Assembly (NCBI GenBank): GCA_963921825.1 | Contig: OY997589.1 | Span: 74,446,523 to 74,510,522 of the forward strand | Source: Erodium maritimum | Lineage: Eukaryota; Streptophyta; Magnoliopsida; Geraniales; Geraniaceae | Direction of reading: 5' to 3' | Length of the DNA: 64,000 nt | Part shown: piece by piece, positions 8,878-19,059 of the stretch | Layout: each line of letters opens with the position of its first letter | Position numbering within the stretch: the stretch's first letter is position 1 | Notes under the pieces: model-generated | Database searches by the model: none | Told to the model about the DNA's origin: nothing | The model's input: the letters and a program-made list of their open reading frames with translations, nothing else | Translations under genes and position numbers: made by a program

Positions 8878-11314
8878 TTTTTAGAGAAACGATGATATTA
8901 TTAATATAAAAGCATTATGGTGCCTTCGGGAGCCGGAGACACCATACATAGGAACCAAACTAACAAAATATGAAAGACATATGCAGAAAAATAAATTTTG
9001 CTCTTAGACATAGGGGCGGTCGGAGGGGTGGGACTGCGGTAGCGTCCATGGACACCGATACAGTATACTACAACCATAAGATACTGATCGAGCAGATCAG
9101 AGGATAAACAAGCGGTGGTGGACCAATTACTCCCCCGGTAAGTCAGCATGCGTCGTCCTCCCTTGACTGATAATGCTAGGGCTCCTGAACGCGGGATTGC
9201 TGACCCCGAAGTGGTAGAGAAGTAACTCATCAACTGTTGGTGGTACCCTTGCCACCTATACACCAGGGAGAAGGTACAGTCGACCAAACCCTCTCTGGCC
9301 TTCCTAGCACTCATTCCTGGAGGCGAGGGTGCTTGAAGCCCCCCGCCACTACTGAAGACGCCCCATTCGACGCCGCTGATTCTTCATCCTCCGCTGAATC
9401 CTCTTCTCTCTCAGCCCTCTTGTTTCCCGACAGTGAAGGCGTCGGATCACGTGGTAACCATCCCACTGGTATGTCAACATCATCTGCTCCCCGCTGACCC
9501 CAACGCCCCATGTCCTCCCGCCTCGGGGGTGTCCGTGGTGTCCCCTTGATCTGGCCGCCCTTCCCTGATCCACTCAAATATGTCCAGTTCGTTCCTGGGA
9601 CGGCCTTCCCATATTTCGCCTTTTCAAGCACCGATCTCGGATCCCTTGGTGCCTTCAGTGAGGATCCTCGTACACCCCCCTCGACCGGACAGACTGGGAA
9701 GAGATTCCCCGCACAACAACATCCAAAGCAGTGCTCAGGTAAGTATTCATACGAGATATACAGGCGAGTTTGTACCTGAGCAATCGACAACCGGAACCAG
9801 AGTTGACTTTGTAATGGAACCCGAATATCTGCCATGATTCTGATCTTCATGAAGTCTCCCCAGCAGAGACTCTCCTTGTCTACATCTACCCCTTAACAGG
9901 CTCCCAACGTGTTGCCTATCCTGAAGCCCATATCGCTCGTCCAAGCCCCCACTGGCAGATTTGAGACCCGCGCCCAGACCGAGAAATGATGGAATTGCAT
10001 ATCCGAGATATGCATGTGAGCCCTTAGGTCCGTAAACAAGACCAGAGAGTCCCAAAAGGACCAGGGGTCACCCAACAAGACCTGTCCCCTCACCTTTGCA
10101 GACCAGAAGAAAAAAGCGACAAGACCACCCTCCAGAGGTTTGGCCTCGACTTTCATTCCCCAGACGTCCTCCATTCGCGCCACAACTGACTTCCAATATA
10201 TTTTCTTGGTAGTCAGGACTTTTGCTGCCAGCGAAAACCGATACAGATTCCCCCGTCCAGTGACCTCTTGCACTGGCACAACGACCTCCTTGATCCTCAT
10301 AGCCCCCATCTGGGAGTCCAAAACCCCAATCTGCTCCCCCGAGGGTCGGCTCTGTCCTAGATAGGGGTCTCCCAACTGGACACTAGAGGTCGGATAGTTC
10401 TTACCCGCCTGGGTCGGACTCGGGCCCATCCTACGTTGCGGACCCGGCCCGAGGTCATTGTCGCCCCACTCGCCCAATCCACCCGGCCCCTCAGCAGTAT
10501 TCCGGCCCGCTCCAAACCTCGCAGCCCACCGGGCTACATCCCCTTCACCACCCTGGGCCCATATCGACTTCTGACCCAACGTAGCAGCCCAACGGGCATC
10601 GCCCATGAATCCGCGACCCAGACCCGTCTCTCGCTCAACCCTACCCGGTTCCACAGCCGCCACACCCTTCCCCTTTCTTCGACGCCAAGCAAGTGCCTCC
10701 GGTGTCTCCTCCGGCATGAATGCCGAATCCGAGGAGACCGGGATAGGCGTGTGCTCCTCCCCCATCGACGCCGGTAGTAGAGGAGCAGCACCCCCACCGC
10801 CGGCGATACGAGCATCACCCGCCCTCGTGGTTCTCCCCAGCCCACTGCCTAGCCTCCTTGGCCGAGGCCCCTTCGCCGGCGTGCGGCGGAGGCAGACCGG
10901 TCCCGACCGAACCCAGCCACCCGGAACCCAGCCCGCCTCTTCCCCATCCGAGAAACACAGCCCCGACATCACCCTCGGCCTGTCCGACCAGGTTCCCTCC
11001 GACAACACGGGGTCGTCATCCCCCGTGATCTCCACCACCGGCGTCTCCGACACCGTACCCATCCCCGGCAGCGCCACTAGGGCCTCCCCTCCTACCGATC
11101 CAGTCGCCTGCAGCGACTCCTCCACCGGGTCCTCCTCTGGAAGCTTTGTTCCGGACTCGTACCCCACACCCTGATTGTTCGACTCCGGCAGACAGGGTCC
11201 CCAATGGACTCCCCCATCGCCGCCCTGCTCACCGCCTTCCACATCGCACGAGATCGCCATGAAGACCGAAGCCAATCGCAAAACACCCAAACCCTAGTAG
11301 AGAGAGGCGCTGCG
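8878..11314 (-). mobile_element. ORF1-only LINE, family L-I copy 2, full-length non-autonomous insertion (2.4 kb)
   Basis: A perfect 17-bp TSD, ATAAATTTTCCTTATTT, lies at 8861-8877 and 11315-11331. On the minus strand the element starts at 11314 with CGCAGCGCCTCTCTC and ends in poly(A) (T-run just after 8877). It therefore has both ends of a target-primed insertion. Between them lie one ORF1 (11260-9311) and a 3' UTR of about 430 bp. The endonuclease/reverse-transcriptase ORF2 expected of a plant L1 is wholly absent, not decayed. Copies 1 and 3 have the same order, so this is a family trait. Mobilisation in trans by an autonomous LINE is inferred. Confidence 0.88.
9311..11260 (-). pseudogene. 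LINE ORF1 (gag-like nucleic-acid-binding protein), one in-frame stop
   Basis: From ATG at 11260 the minus-strand frame runs 650 codons with a single interruption, TAA at codon 456 (9895-9893). Copy 3 has CAG there, so this is a nonsense mutation. Order: Gly/Pro-rich N-terminus; a DUF4283-like domain at about residues 330-470 (AKVLTTKKIYWKSVVARMED, FWDSLVLFTDLRAHM); a zinc knuckle CFGCCCAGNLFPVC in which the usual His is Asn; an acidic/basic linker; and the conserved C-terminus GASSVVAGGFKHPRLQE. ORF1 proteins of plant LINEs bind the element RNA. The stop falls before the knuckle. Confidence 0.82.
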
Positions 11315-11331
11315 ATAAATTTTCCTTATTT

Positions 11332-12806
11332 AGGATGACAAAATTCCATACAAACTGACCAAAACCAATTCAACGAGATCATAGGAAAGACTAAAATGGA
11401 CTTGATTCGTGCACCAAAACTATCCCAGTATATTTCACATCACATGATTTTGAAGTCCATGTGTGACTATGCATCAAACAAATAGAAAAAAAAGAAGATA
11501 TTTTCTGACCAGATGAATAAAGAATGAACTGGAGTCGGGGTTTGGTCTGGGTGTTATTAGAGTTGATTGGGCCTACAGACGATAAAGCATGAAGGCCCAT
11601 CAGAGACTGAAATAAAGACCCACATCATCACATGCGTGCCATCTCATCCGCATTCCATGTCACATTCAAAACACAGACATTGATACTGACGTGTCCTTTC
11701 TATTTTAACTCTTATGCAACACTCCCAACTGGCCAAGCATCCATCAACACGAAACCTTCATATCTCCCCTCCAAGTGAAAGATGGAACAATCTCAATCTC
11801 TCTCTCTCTCTCTCCATTACTTTCATTTTCATCAATGGTTAGTGGAAGAACAAGAACCCCTTTGAGTCCATCCAATCTAAAGGGACCTTTACTTTCCATT
11901 TAGTGGATGAAAAGGAAGGCATTTCTTCAAGTATCTATCACCTCCTTCTTTTTCAAAGATGAACGACCAAAATACACTTCATTGCGAGGACAAAAACAAA
12001 ACAATATTGCCCTACAATGAAAGCGACAAGACGACCAAAACTCGATAGAAACTACGTTGATTCAATATGAATTCAATCAGGTTGACAAAAAACGAAGGCC
12101 ACGAGCACGAGCATCTCGAAAGCAATGCACCACACTACTATATTTTGTGTAAATTTAAAACGGAGTTCACATGATTTGGCGCTGGCAGTAAACATTCGAT
12201 ACACCAAATTGGTATAGTTGAGCTCAATGAATTTTGACACGTATATCCAATATTTGGCTATTAGTGCCCAACAACTAATACTAGAATAGCACATATAAAT
12301 TTGGATTTGACTAACGTAGTCAACATCAGGAGCAAAAAAAGATTAACAGGTAATCACCGTCAAGGCCGGAGATCAAGGAGAATAACATTAAAAAAGCATA
12401 ATTGTAGGTGCAACCGCAAACTTATAGAAGAAGGAACATGTGGGGACTAGCGTGCACCCTAGCCACGACATAGTTAAGAGTCACCATCTTCAACATAATG
12501 ATCACAGAGAATATCAGATGTCATCATACACAACAACAATACTGGCAGCTGGCAACCATATCAACAAAAATAAACCCCCCTCTTTCAATCTGCTCAACAT
12601 TAACATGTTTCTAAGTACTTATTATGTTCAGGAACTTTGCTACTAAAGAAAATTCTTCACCCCAACAGAGCAAAGAAAGGGTAGTAAATTGTAACAACAT
12701 ATCTCAAACAGTGTGCATGGAAATGAAAACGACAGTAACTTAACAAACCATACAAACAAAAGGTATAGACAATTCCAACCAACTTCATTTCAAGCAATTA
12801 ATACCT
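11332..12806. other. Downstream flank and probable 3' UTR of the receptor-kinase gene
   Basis: No conserved coding frame is present. A (TC)n microsatellite lies at about 11798-11816. The few hundred bases immediately left of 12807 presumably include the 3' UTR of the minus-strand kinase gene. I cannot fix a polyadenylation site. Confidence 0.45.
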
Positions 12807-15800
12807 TCACCTTCCATCAGTGGATGTGAATGAATCAGCAAACCCAGAAGGCCGAGTTGGTATGCTGGTCTGAGTATTGTCCCCACTGGCCAGATAAGAC
12901 GAGGAGTCGTCTACATTGCTGTTTCCCTCAAATGCCTGCCATTTCTTGAGTGCCTGTGGTAGAGTCATTTCAAGATCAATCCCATAGATGTCCTCTGTGT
13001 CTGGTTCTGCAGGTTTCCAAAGCTCCACAAGCGATGAAAGCACATTCACAACATGACCCATGTCTGGTCTCTGGTACGGATCTCTTGCACAACAGTGGCC
13101 GGCCAGCTCCGCAACTGTGCTGATACTGCCTAAAGTTCCCTCGTCTAGCTCGAATGTCGGGTCAATGGCTTTTCCGAAAGTGTCCTTGTTGATGTGCATC
13201 CTTCGGAACCATGTTACAAGGTGTAAGCTTTCCTCGGGCTGTGTCTCATCCAGTGCTTTCCTTCCGGTTATCATTTCCATTAGAATCACGCCGAAGGCAA
13301 ACACATCGACCTTGGTAGTCACTCGTCCCGTCACTGCCCAAGCCATACATGAATTTAAAATGCCATATAAAAACGAAGAAGCAATGATCTATATGACTGA
13401 CAAGATCACTAGCAATACAACTAGTCATACATAATGGAGGGACATAAGCATGTTCAACATTTAACATATAAAACATTTATTCTATAGATTTCTAATGATT
13501 AGATGATCAAAAAGCAAAGATTTACCAATTACTAAAGATCAATTTTCTACCAATGCTATCAACAACATGTGATGTTTTTAATCTAAAGTGAAGTAATTAG
13601 GTTTACCTGCATACTCTGGTGCAAGATAGCCAAATGTTCCTGCTAGTCTCGTCTCAAAGGACGCCTTCCCTTCTGGGGCGAGACGGACTAGTCCAAAATC
13701 AGCGACTTTTGCACGCATATCATCTCCAAGGAGTATATTGGATGGTTTGAGGTCTCTATGGATGAAACTCTGATGGGCTAGTCCGTGTAGATACTCAACT
13801 CCTCTAGCCACATCCAAGGCAATGGACAACCTTCTTGTCCATTCAAGTGGCTTCAAATCCTCCTCCTTCCAGTGAAATAGAAACCTGCTTAGTGTCCCCT
13901 GAGGCATGTACTCATATACGAGAAGCCTCTCGTTTCCATCTAAACAATACCCCAGAAGCGCAACCAAATGCCGGTGCCTAACCTTGGTTAGAACAGCAAT
14001 CTCGGATTTGAATTCCAACAACCCCTTCTCAGTCATAGTCCCGGACTCCATCCTCTTCACCGCAATCTTTGTCCCATCATGTAATTCCCCTTTGTACACT
14101 GTCCCAAAACCACCTCTTCCCAATATATTAGCTTCACTGAAATTATCAGTCACGCTCCTCAGCACTTGGATAGAGATCACCATGTTCCCCGCCTCAACCC
14201 TGTGCATATCACTTGGGGCACTACTTCCAATACTGTAAGTTTCACTTCCACCACCATTGATACTAGAGCTCGCAACTGTGATTTTCACAGCTTCTTGATC
14301 CCCAGAATGGCGAGGATGTATCACCACTGTATTTGGACTTTGAACTCTAGCAGGATGCTTAGTTCTTCTCTTGTACACACACAGAGACACACCAATGAGT
14401 CCCAGAAGAGCAACACCACCAGCTGTTCCACCTACAATGCCACCTATACTTGAAGATTTTTTGCCATCACCAGATTTGTCCCCTGGAGGCTGATTCGACC
14501 CTGGACTACCCGGTGGAGTATCATCGACAGTCTTCTTCCCAAAATTGGGGTTTCCTTCGGTTTTCACAGACAACAAATCCTGCTTGAATGGTGGGATATC
14601 ACCATGGAGATCATTGTATGAAACATCAAGCTTTTTAAGACTAGTCAGAGCTGTAAGCTCAGTTGGAATTATGCCTGTGAGCTTATTATTTGAAAGGACC
14701 AATGTTTGCAACGATGTAAGCTTAGAGAAGTTTGGGGAAATTGTACCGGTAAGACCCATTCCGGGGAAATTAACAACTACGATCTGGTTGTCGGCCGAGC
14801 AACTGATCCCAGACCAGGTTTTGTCGCAAGGATCATTTCCTTCCCAACCCTCTGCAAATCGTTGTGGGTATCCCATAGCTTCGGCGATGGAGAGCAAGAT
14901 GTCGACCCGAGGATCGCAGGGAGCACCGGGCTCGTCCACGCAGAACCTGTTACTGCCTTTGATCATGTCCACCTGAACAGCTTTGTCGAATTCCGGCGGC
15001 GACCCCTGGAGGTGGTTGTTGGTCAGATTCACAACCTGAAGGGATTTGAGGCCGGCAAGCGACGGCGGGACGATGCCGGTCAAATCATTGTCCCGCAGAC
15101 CCAATGTCGACAGCCAGGTCAGTGGAGATAGATCCGGCACGGGACCGGTGAAATGGTTCCCGTGGAGCCAGAGCTCTTTCAACTGGGTCATGTTCTTCAA
15201 CACTTGAATTGTACCGTTCATCTTCGAATTTTGCTTGTTGTTGTTGAGCCAGAGAGACTGAATCGCGGAGCCGGAGAAGCTGGCCGGCAAGCCACCCTCC
15301 AGGGCGTTGGAGGCCAGATGAAGCTGCGCCAGTGCCGGGAACGTCTCGCCGCTTAGAAAATCAGGGATGGCCCCGACAATGTTGGCCTCGTTGGCTGAGA
15401 AATTCTGCAGCGAGACGGCGTCCTTGAGGCTGGCCGGAATCTGCCACTCCGAGAAGGGGTTCCGGCTGATGTCGACGGCCTGGAGAGACGTCATGCCGGA
15501 GAAGAAATCGGAGGGTATGGAGGAGAAGGCGTTGGAGTGGAGGAGTAGAACCTGGACCGAACCCAACCCGGAGAAACTCGGAAGCGGCCCGGAGAACTTG
15601 TTCGTCATCACCTCGAATCGGAGCAGGGCAGTGAGGTTCTTCAGGTCCTCCGGCAGCGTCCCTTCCAAGTTCTGGTTCCCAATCTGGATCCGGGTGACCC
15701 GTTGCTCGGAATCGCACTGAACGTGCTTCCAATTACAGGGGTCCGGGTCGGACCAGTCGAGAGTCCCCATCTTCGTGATGCTTTTCTTCAGCAGCTGCAT

Positions 15801-15911
15801 CACCGCCGCGTCGCCGCCGCCGGACTGAGAGAAAGCGAAGGAGAGGAGACATGAGTAGACGACGATGACGAGCAGAAGAGCTCCGAAACCCAGTTGACGG
15901 CCAATCATCAT
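12807..15911 (-). CDS. TMK: TMK-family leucine-rich-repeat receptor-like kinase (two exons)
   Basis: Exon 1 is 15911-13607 and exon 2 is 13333-12807, giving 943 codons plus a TGA stop, the usual TMK length. Domains: signal peptide (about 1-28); LRR N-cap and LRRs to about 320; a Cys-containing non-LRR island (about 325-375), then more LRRs, a split ectodomain typical of TMKs; Pro/Gly/Ser-rich juxtamembrane; transmembrane helix about 488-510; kinase from about 590. Kinase motifs are present: [12 protein letters not shown], Lys in IAVKRM (about 618), HRDLKPSN (about 717), DFG (about 737). The C-terminus [15 protein letters not shown] is TMK-like. TMKs are plasma-membrane kinases linked to auxin signalling and cell expansion in Arabidopsis; that role here is inferred. 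Start: two tandem ATGs, the first used. No lesion seen. It is the only intact host gene in the window. Confidence 0.95.
13334..13606 (-). other. Intron of the TMK-like gene (273 bp, phase 1)
   Basis: On the minus strand exon 1 ends ATGCAG and the intron begins GTAAAC; it ends GGGCAG before TGACGG. Splicing puts a Val codon across the junction and gives [14 protein letters not shown], the canonical continuation of the kinase activation segment. Without splicing the frame reaches a stop eight codons past the APEYAG reading. A single intron at this place is typical of TMK genes. Confidence 0.93.
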
Positions 15912-16300
15912 GAACTGAAATCAAAGGAGAAGAGTCGGTGGAGTGGTGGCTGAAGAGAAGAGGGTTTAAGGGTTGGGTGGTGCCGGTGGAGGTGGGAGGG
16001 GAGTGATCATGTCACGACCCAGAGAGAGAAAGCGAGTGTTTGGAGAGAGAGAAAATCAAGCGGCGGAAACGGAGGAGAGGAAAAGGAAAGGGATAGAAAG
16101 GAAAGGAAAGGAAAGCGTGGGATGGGTAGATGAATACTAGGGAGTGTTTGGACAGTGAGAAAAGGAAATAAAATCCAGACCGGTCCGGACCAAACCGAAC
16201 CAGGCCGGTCCGGGCCAAATGCGTGTGGGTCCCATGGAAGTACTGGTCACCATATACTCTCGACTTCGCCGTCCGCACGTAATTGGGACGGTCCACGTCG
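15912..16300 (-). promoter_or_regulatory. 5' leader and probable core promoter region of the TMK-like gene
   Basis: Immediately upstream of the ATG (to the right on the plus strand) lie GA-rich tracts, which are CT-rich on the sense strand (16020-16120, including repeats of GAAAG). These are common in plant 5' UTRs. A GGTCCGGACC palindrome lies at about 16181-16190. I cannot point to a convincing TATA box or transcription start. Confidence 0.35.
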
Positions 16301-16949
16301 GGATAAAACTATTTCCTTTCTTTAAAAAAAAAACTCCATGTCCGAACAAACATAATTTAAATTTTATAAATAAATGTTTTTTTCCAGAGCAGGTACAGTA
16401 CATAAATCAAATTAAACAAGTTTTTCCAAACCATTTACTACCTAAATCAATTCATTTACTATATTCTTGTTTCAAACATGCATTAGCATTTAAGTAAAGA
16501 AGATTCTCTTCACTTGGACAAGATAATATATAATCTACTTATTTAAACTTGTTTTGCTCAAATCATTCTCTCTTATATGGTAATAACTTAAGGAGAAGAA
16601 AAATCATATTTGGTTGTCACTATTGTTATTGGAATTTTGTAAAATCTGTATTATTCATTTCAATGTATTTATTGTAAGTTATTTATGGTTGTGCAACTTA
16701 ATGTTATCTTTATGTATCACGAAAATCAACACATTATATATAAAAACCAAAAGAGACATTTCTTCCGTAATCTCTGTACAAAAGCACCACTACCCAGACA
16801 TTATCTCTCCATTTTATTTATTACATTACGCTATTTCTGACCTTATCTCGTGGTGAATTACAACTACTTTATAAGTCAACCACTAATACATTCGTGTTTC
16901 CTATTAAAGAAGCGTGATTGTAGTAAAAACGTGTCTACCATTGTCTTAA
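16301..16949. other. A+T-rich intergenic sequence
   Basis: Stop-rich in all frames, with no repeat structure or TE hallmark that I can recognise. It separates the TMK-like gene from the LINE/LTR nest. Confidence 0.5.
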
Positions 16950-17086
16950 TTGATATTTGTTAATGATAATCCGTATTCCATTAAACTATATCAAAGGCAA
17001 CCCAGGTAACGGGTCAGGCAAACCATTACAATCCCATATAGCATTCGCCCAAAGATTGCCATTCTTAGCTAATTGATGATTCATCT
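16950..17086 (-). pseudogene. C-terminal end of a LINE ORF2 (RNase H part)
   Basis: The minus-strand frame from 17083 reads MNHQLAKNGNLWANAIWD and shortly stops. It matches the AH-x-LAK tail of the RNase H domain at the end of plant LINE ORF2. The rest of that domain lies at 22940-23300, on the far side of the Reina-like element, in the same orientation. This indicates that the LTR element landed in the LINE RNase H coding region. Confidence 0.6.
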
Positions 17087-17516
17087 TGTTAGCAATCTAA
17101 TGTAAGCTAGCTAAAATTGAAGGCTAAAAATTGAAACTTTACTGATAGGTTGAAGGATTACAGTAAGAGTTCTAACATTCCTCTCAATGCAACTCTCAGC
17201 TACAAAATGGAAATGACAACAGAGAAATTCGACACTCAAACCCTACACATCGCTACCCTTAAATACTGAGACCTCTCACTATCAACTGGACCCCATTTCC
17301 TCTGCAAACGACGTGCTAAAACCCAGCTAGGACCACCTGCAATTACAGAGCTCCAGCACGACACTGTGCTTCTTCCAGCTCGCAACCTAACGGTCATAAC
17401 AGAACGACATCGTTCCATCAAAACTCGACTCCTCTACTTAACCAAAACGCTACCGTTTCAACACAAATTCAAATTCAAACTTAAATGACTTTCGAACCAA
17501 GTTAACGCTCATGACA
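17087..17516 (-). repeat. 3' LTR of the Reina-like element
   Basis: 430 bp, plus-strand ends TGTTAGC and ATGACA. It pairs with 22510-22939; seven of the nine differences between the two are transitions. Confidence 0.93.
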
Positions 17517-17529
17517 GAGATCTTCCCTT

Positions 17530-19044
17530 TTTGACAGGCTAGTCCTCAAGCCTGAGAATTTGCCAAAGCCTTCCTTGTCCACTCAGGAAATTGACTCATG
17601 ATCAATCCTGCATCTTCCTAAGTAGCATCTTCCATGGTAGATCGTTCCCACTGAATCAAGTATTGAATGGCAGCTGCATTGTTCCTTCTGATGATTCTGG
17701 TTTCCAGGAGAATTTGAGGATAGAGCTTCAGAGTTCCTTCATTGGTCACCTCAGGTAAGGAATGCATATACCTGTTCTTGTTACCCAATTGTCTCTTGAG
17801 CAATGACACATGGAAGACTGGATGTATTTTTTACTCTTCTGGCAATCTGAGCTTGTAAGCTACCTTTCCCTTCTTCTCAATGACTTGGTAAGGTCCATAG
17901 TACCTGGCAGCTACCTTCACATGCTTCCTCAGGTTGACTGAGTTTTGTCTGTAGGGTTGGAGCCTCAGATAAACCTATTCCCCCACTTCAAAACTTCTTT
18001 CAGACCTCTTCTTATCAGCAAAGTGTTTCATTCTCTCTTGGGCTAGCTGCAAATTTTGCTTCAACATTTCCAAAATTTCCTTCCTGCCTTGCAAAAAATC
18101 TTCCACAGACTTGACATTAGATTCAGGTCCACTCATTCCCATTACTGGTGGAGGATAGCCATACATGGCTTCAAAGGGAGTCATCTTTATGGCAGAGTGA
18201 TAGCAAGTATTATACCAATATTTTGCTAGAGCCAACCACCTCATCCATTTCTTAGGAGTTTGGTGAGTCATAGCTCTCACATAATTCTCAAGGCACTGAT
18301 TTACTCTCTCTGTCTGTCCATCACTTTGAGGGTGATATGCAGTGGAAGGCTAAGCTTAACCTCCAATCTGCTGAATAAGGCTTGCCAAAAATTGCTGATG
18401 AACACTTTATCTCTATCAGAGACTATAACTTCTGGAGCTCCATGCAATTTGAACACTTGATCAAAGAAAACTTGGGCCACAGTTGAGGCAGTATAAGGGT
18501 GCTGTAGTGGCATGAAGTGAGCCATCTTGGTAAATCTGTCCACCACTACCAAAATACTGTCTTTTCCTTCTGAGAGTGGTAAGCCTTCAATAAAATCCAT
18601 GGCAATCTCCTTCCATGGTTGAGTAGGAGTGCTCAATGGTTGGAGCAAGCCAGGGTAGAGGCAATGTTCAGCCTTACACCTTTGACAGACATCACAATTT
18701 TGAACCCATGTCTGAATGTCTTTGAACATCCCTGGCCAAAAGAAACAACTTTTGGCCCTTTTTGCAGTAGCTTCAATACCAGAGTGGCCTCCTACAGCTG
18801 AGTTATGCATAAACTCAATAATTTTACCCCTTATCTCTCCTTGGTTGCCCACATAAACCTTGCCATCTACCATTATCATACCTTGGCTCATCTTATGGGA
18901 AGGTAGTGAGTGAGGGGCAATGGACATTTGTAGCATCAAGGCTTCAACTTCTAGATCTTCCTCATAGCTCAACAAAATCTCTGTGACCCAAGAGGGTGAG
19001 CTAGCTGAGGTTTCTCTGCACTCCTCTTGTGGTAACCTAGACAA
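17530..19044 (-). pseudogene. Reina-like integrase and chromodomain-like tail, broken
   Basis: The frame 19044-18301 carries the RNase H tail, the integrase zinc-binding region (HNSAVGGHSG and CDVCQRC), the first catalytic Asp (AMDFIEGLP) and the second (IVSDRDKVF). A frameshift near 18345 precedes the third catalytic residue region. The frame resumes at 18280-17975 (YWYNTCYHSAIKMTPFEAMY). TAG near 17970 and TAA near 17830 follow, then the HPVFHVSLLKRQLG segment. The final chromodomain-like motif (IQYLIQWERSTMEDAT) has a TAG where Trp is expected. Integrase would normally insert the cDNA; this copy cannot. Confidence 0.85.
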
Positions 19045-19059
19045 GGCATCAGCTACCAG

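Noticed and set aside
10436..11174. 113- and 189-codon plus-strand frames
   Set aside because: Antisense to LINE ORF1 in G+C-rich DNA; the ORF1 frame has the recognisable domains.
13578..13606. Read-through reading KPNYFTLD at the end of TMK exon 1
   Set aside because: This is intronic. The GT at 13606-13605 and AG at 13335-13334 give the conserved kinase continuation.
14545..15720. Several plus-strand frames of 60-143 codons
   Set aside because: Antisense to exon 1 of the TMK-like gene; they have no features of their own.
17082..17086. Exact 5-bp TSD for the Reina-like element
   Set aside because: The immediate flanks (CATCT left, ATCAT right) do not match. Only an offset ATGAT/ATGAA similarity exists, so it is reported as approximate.
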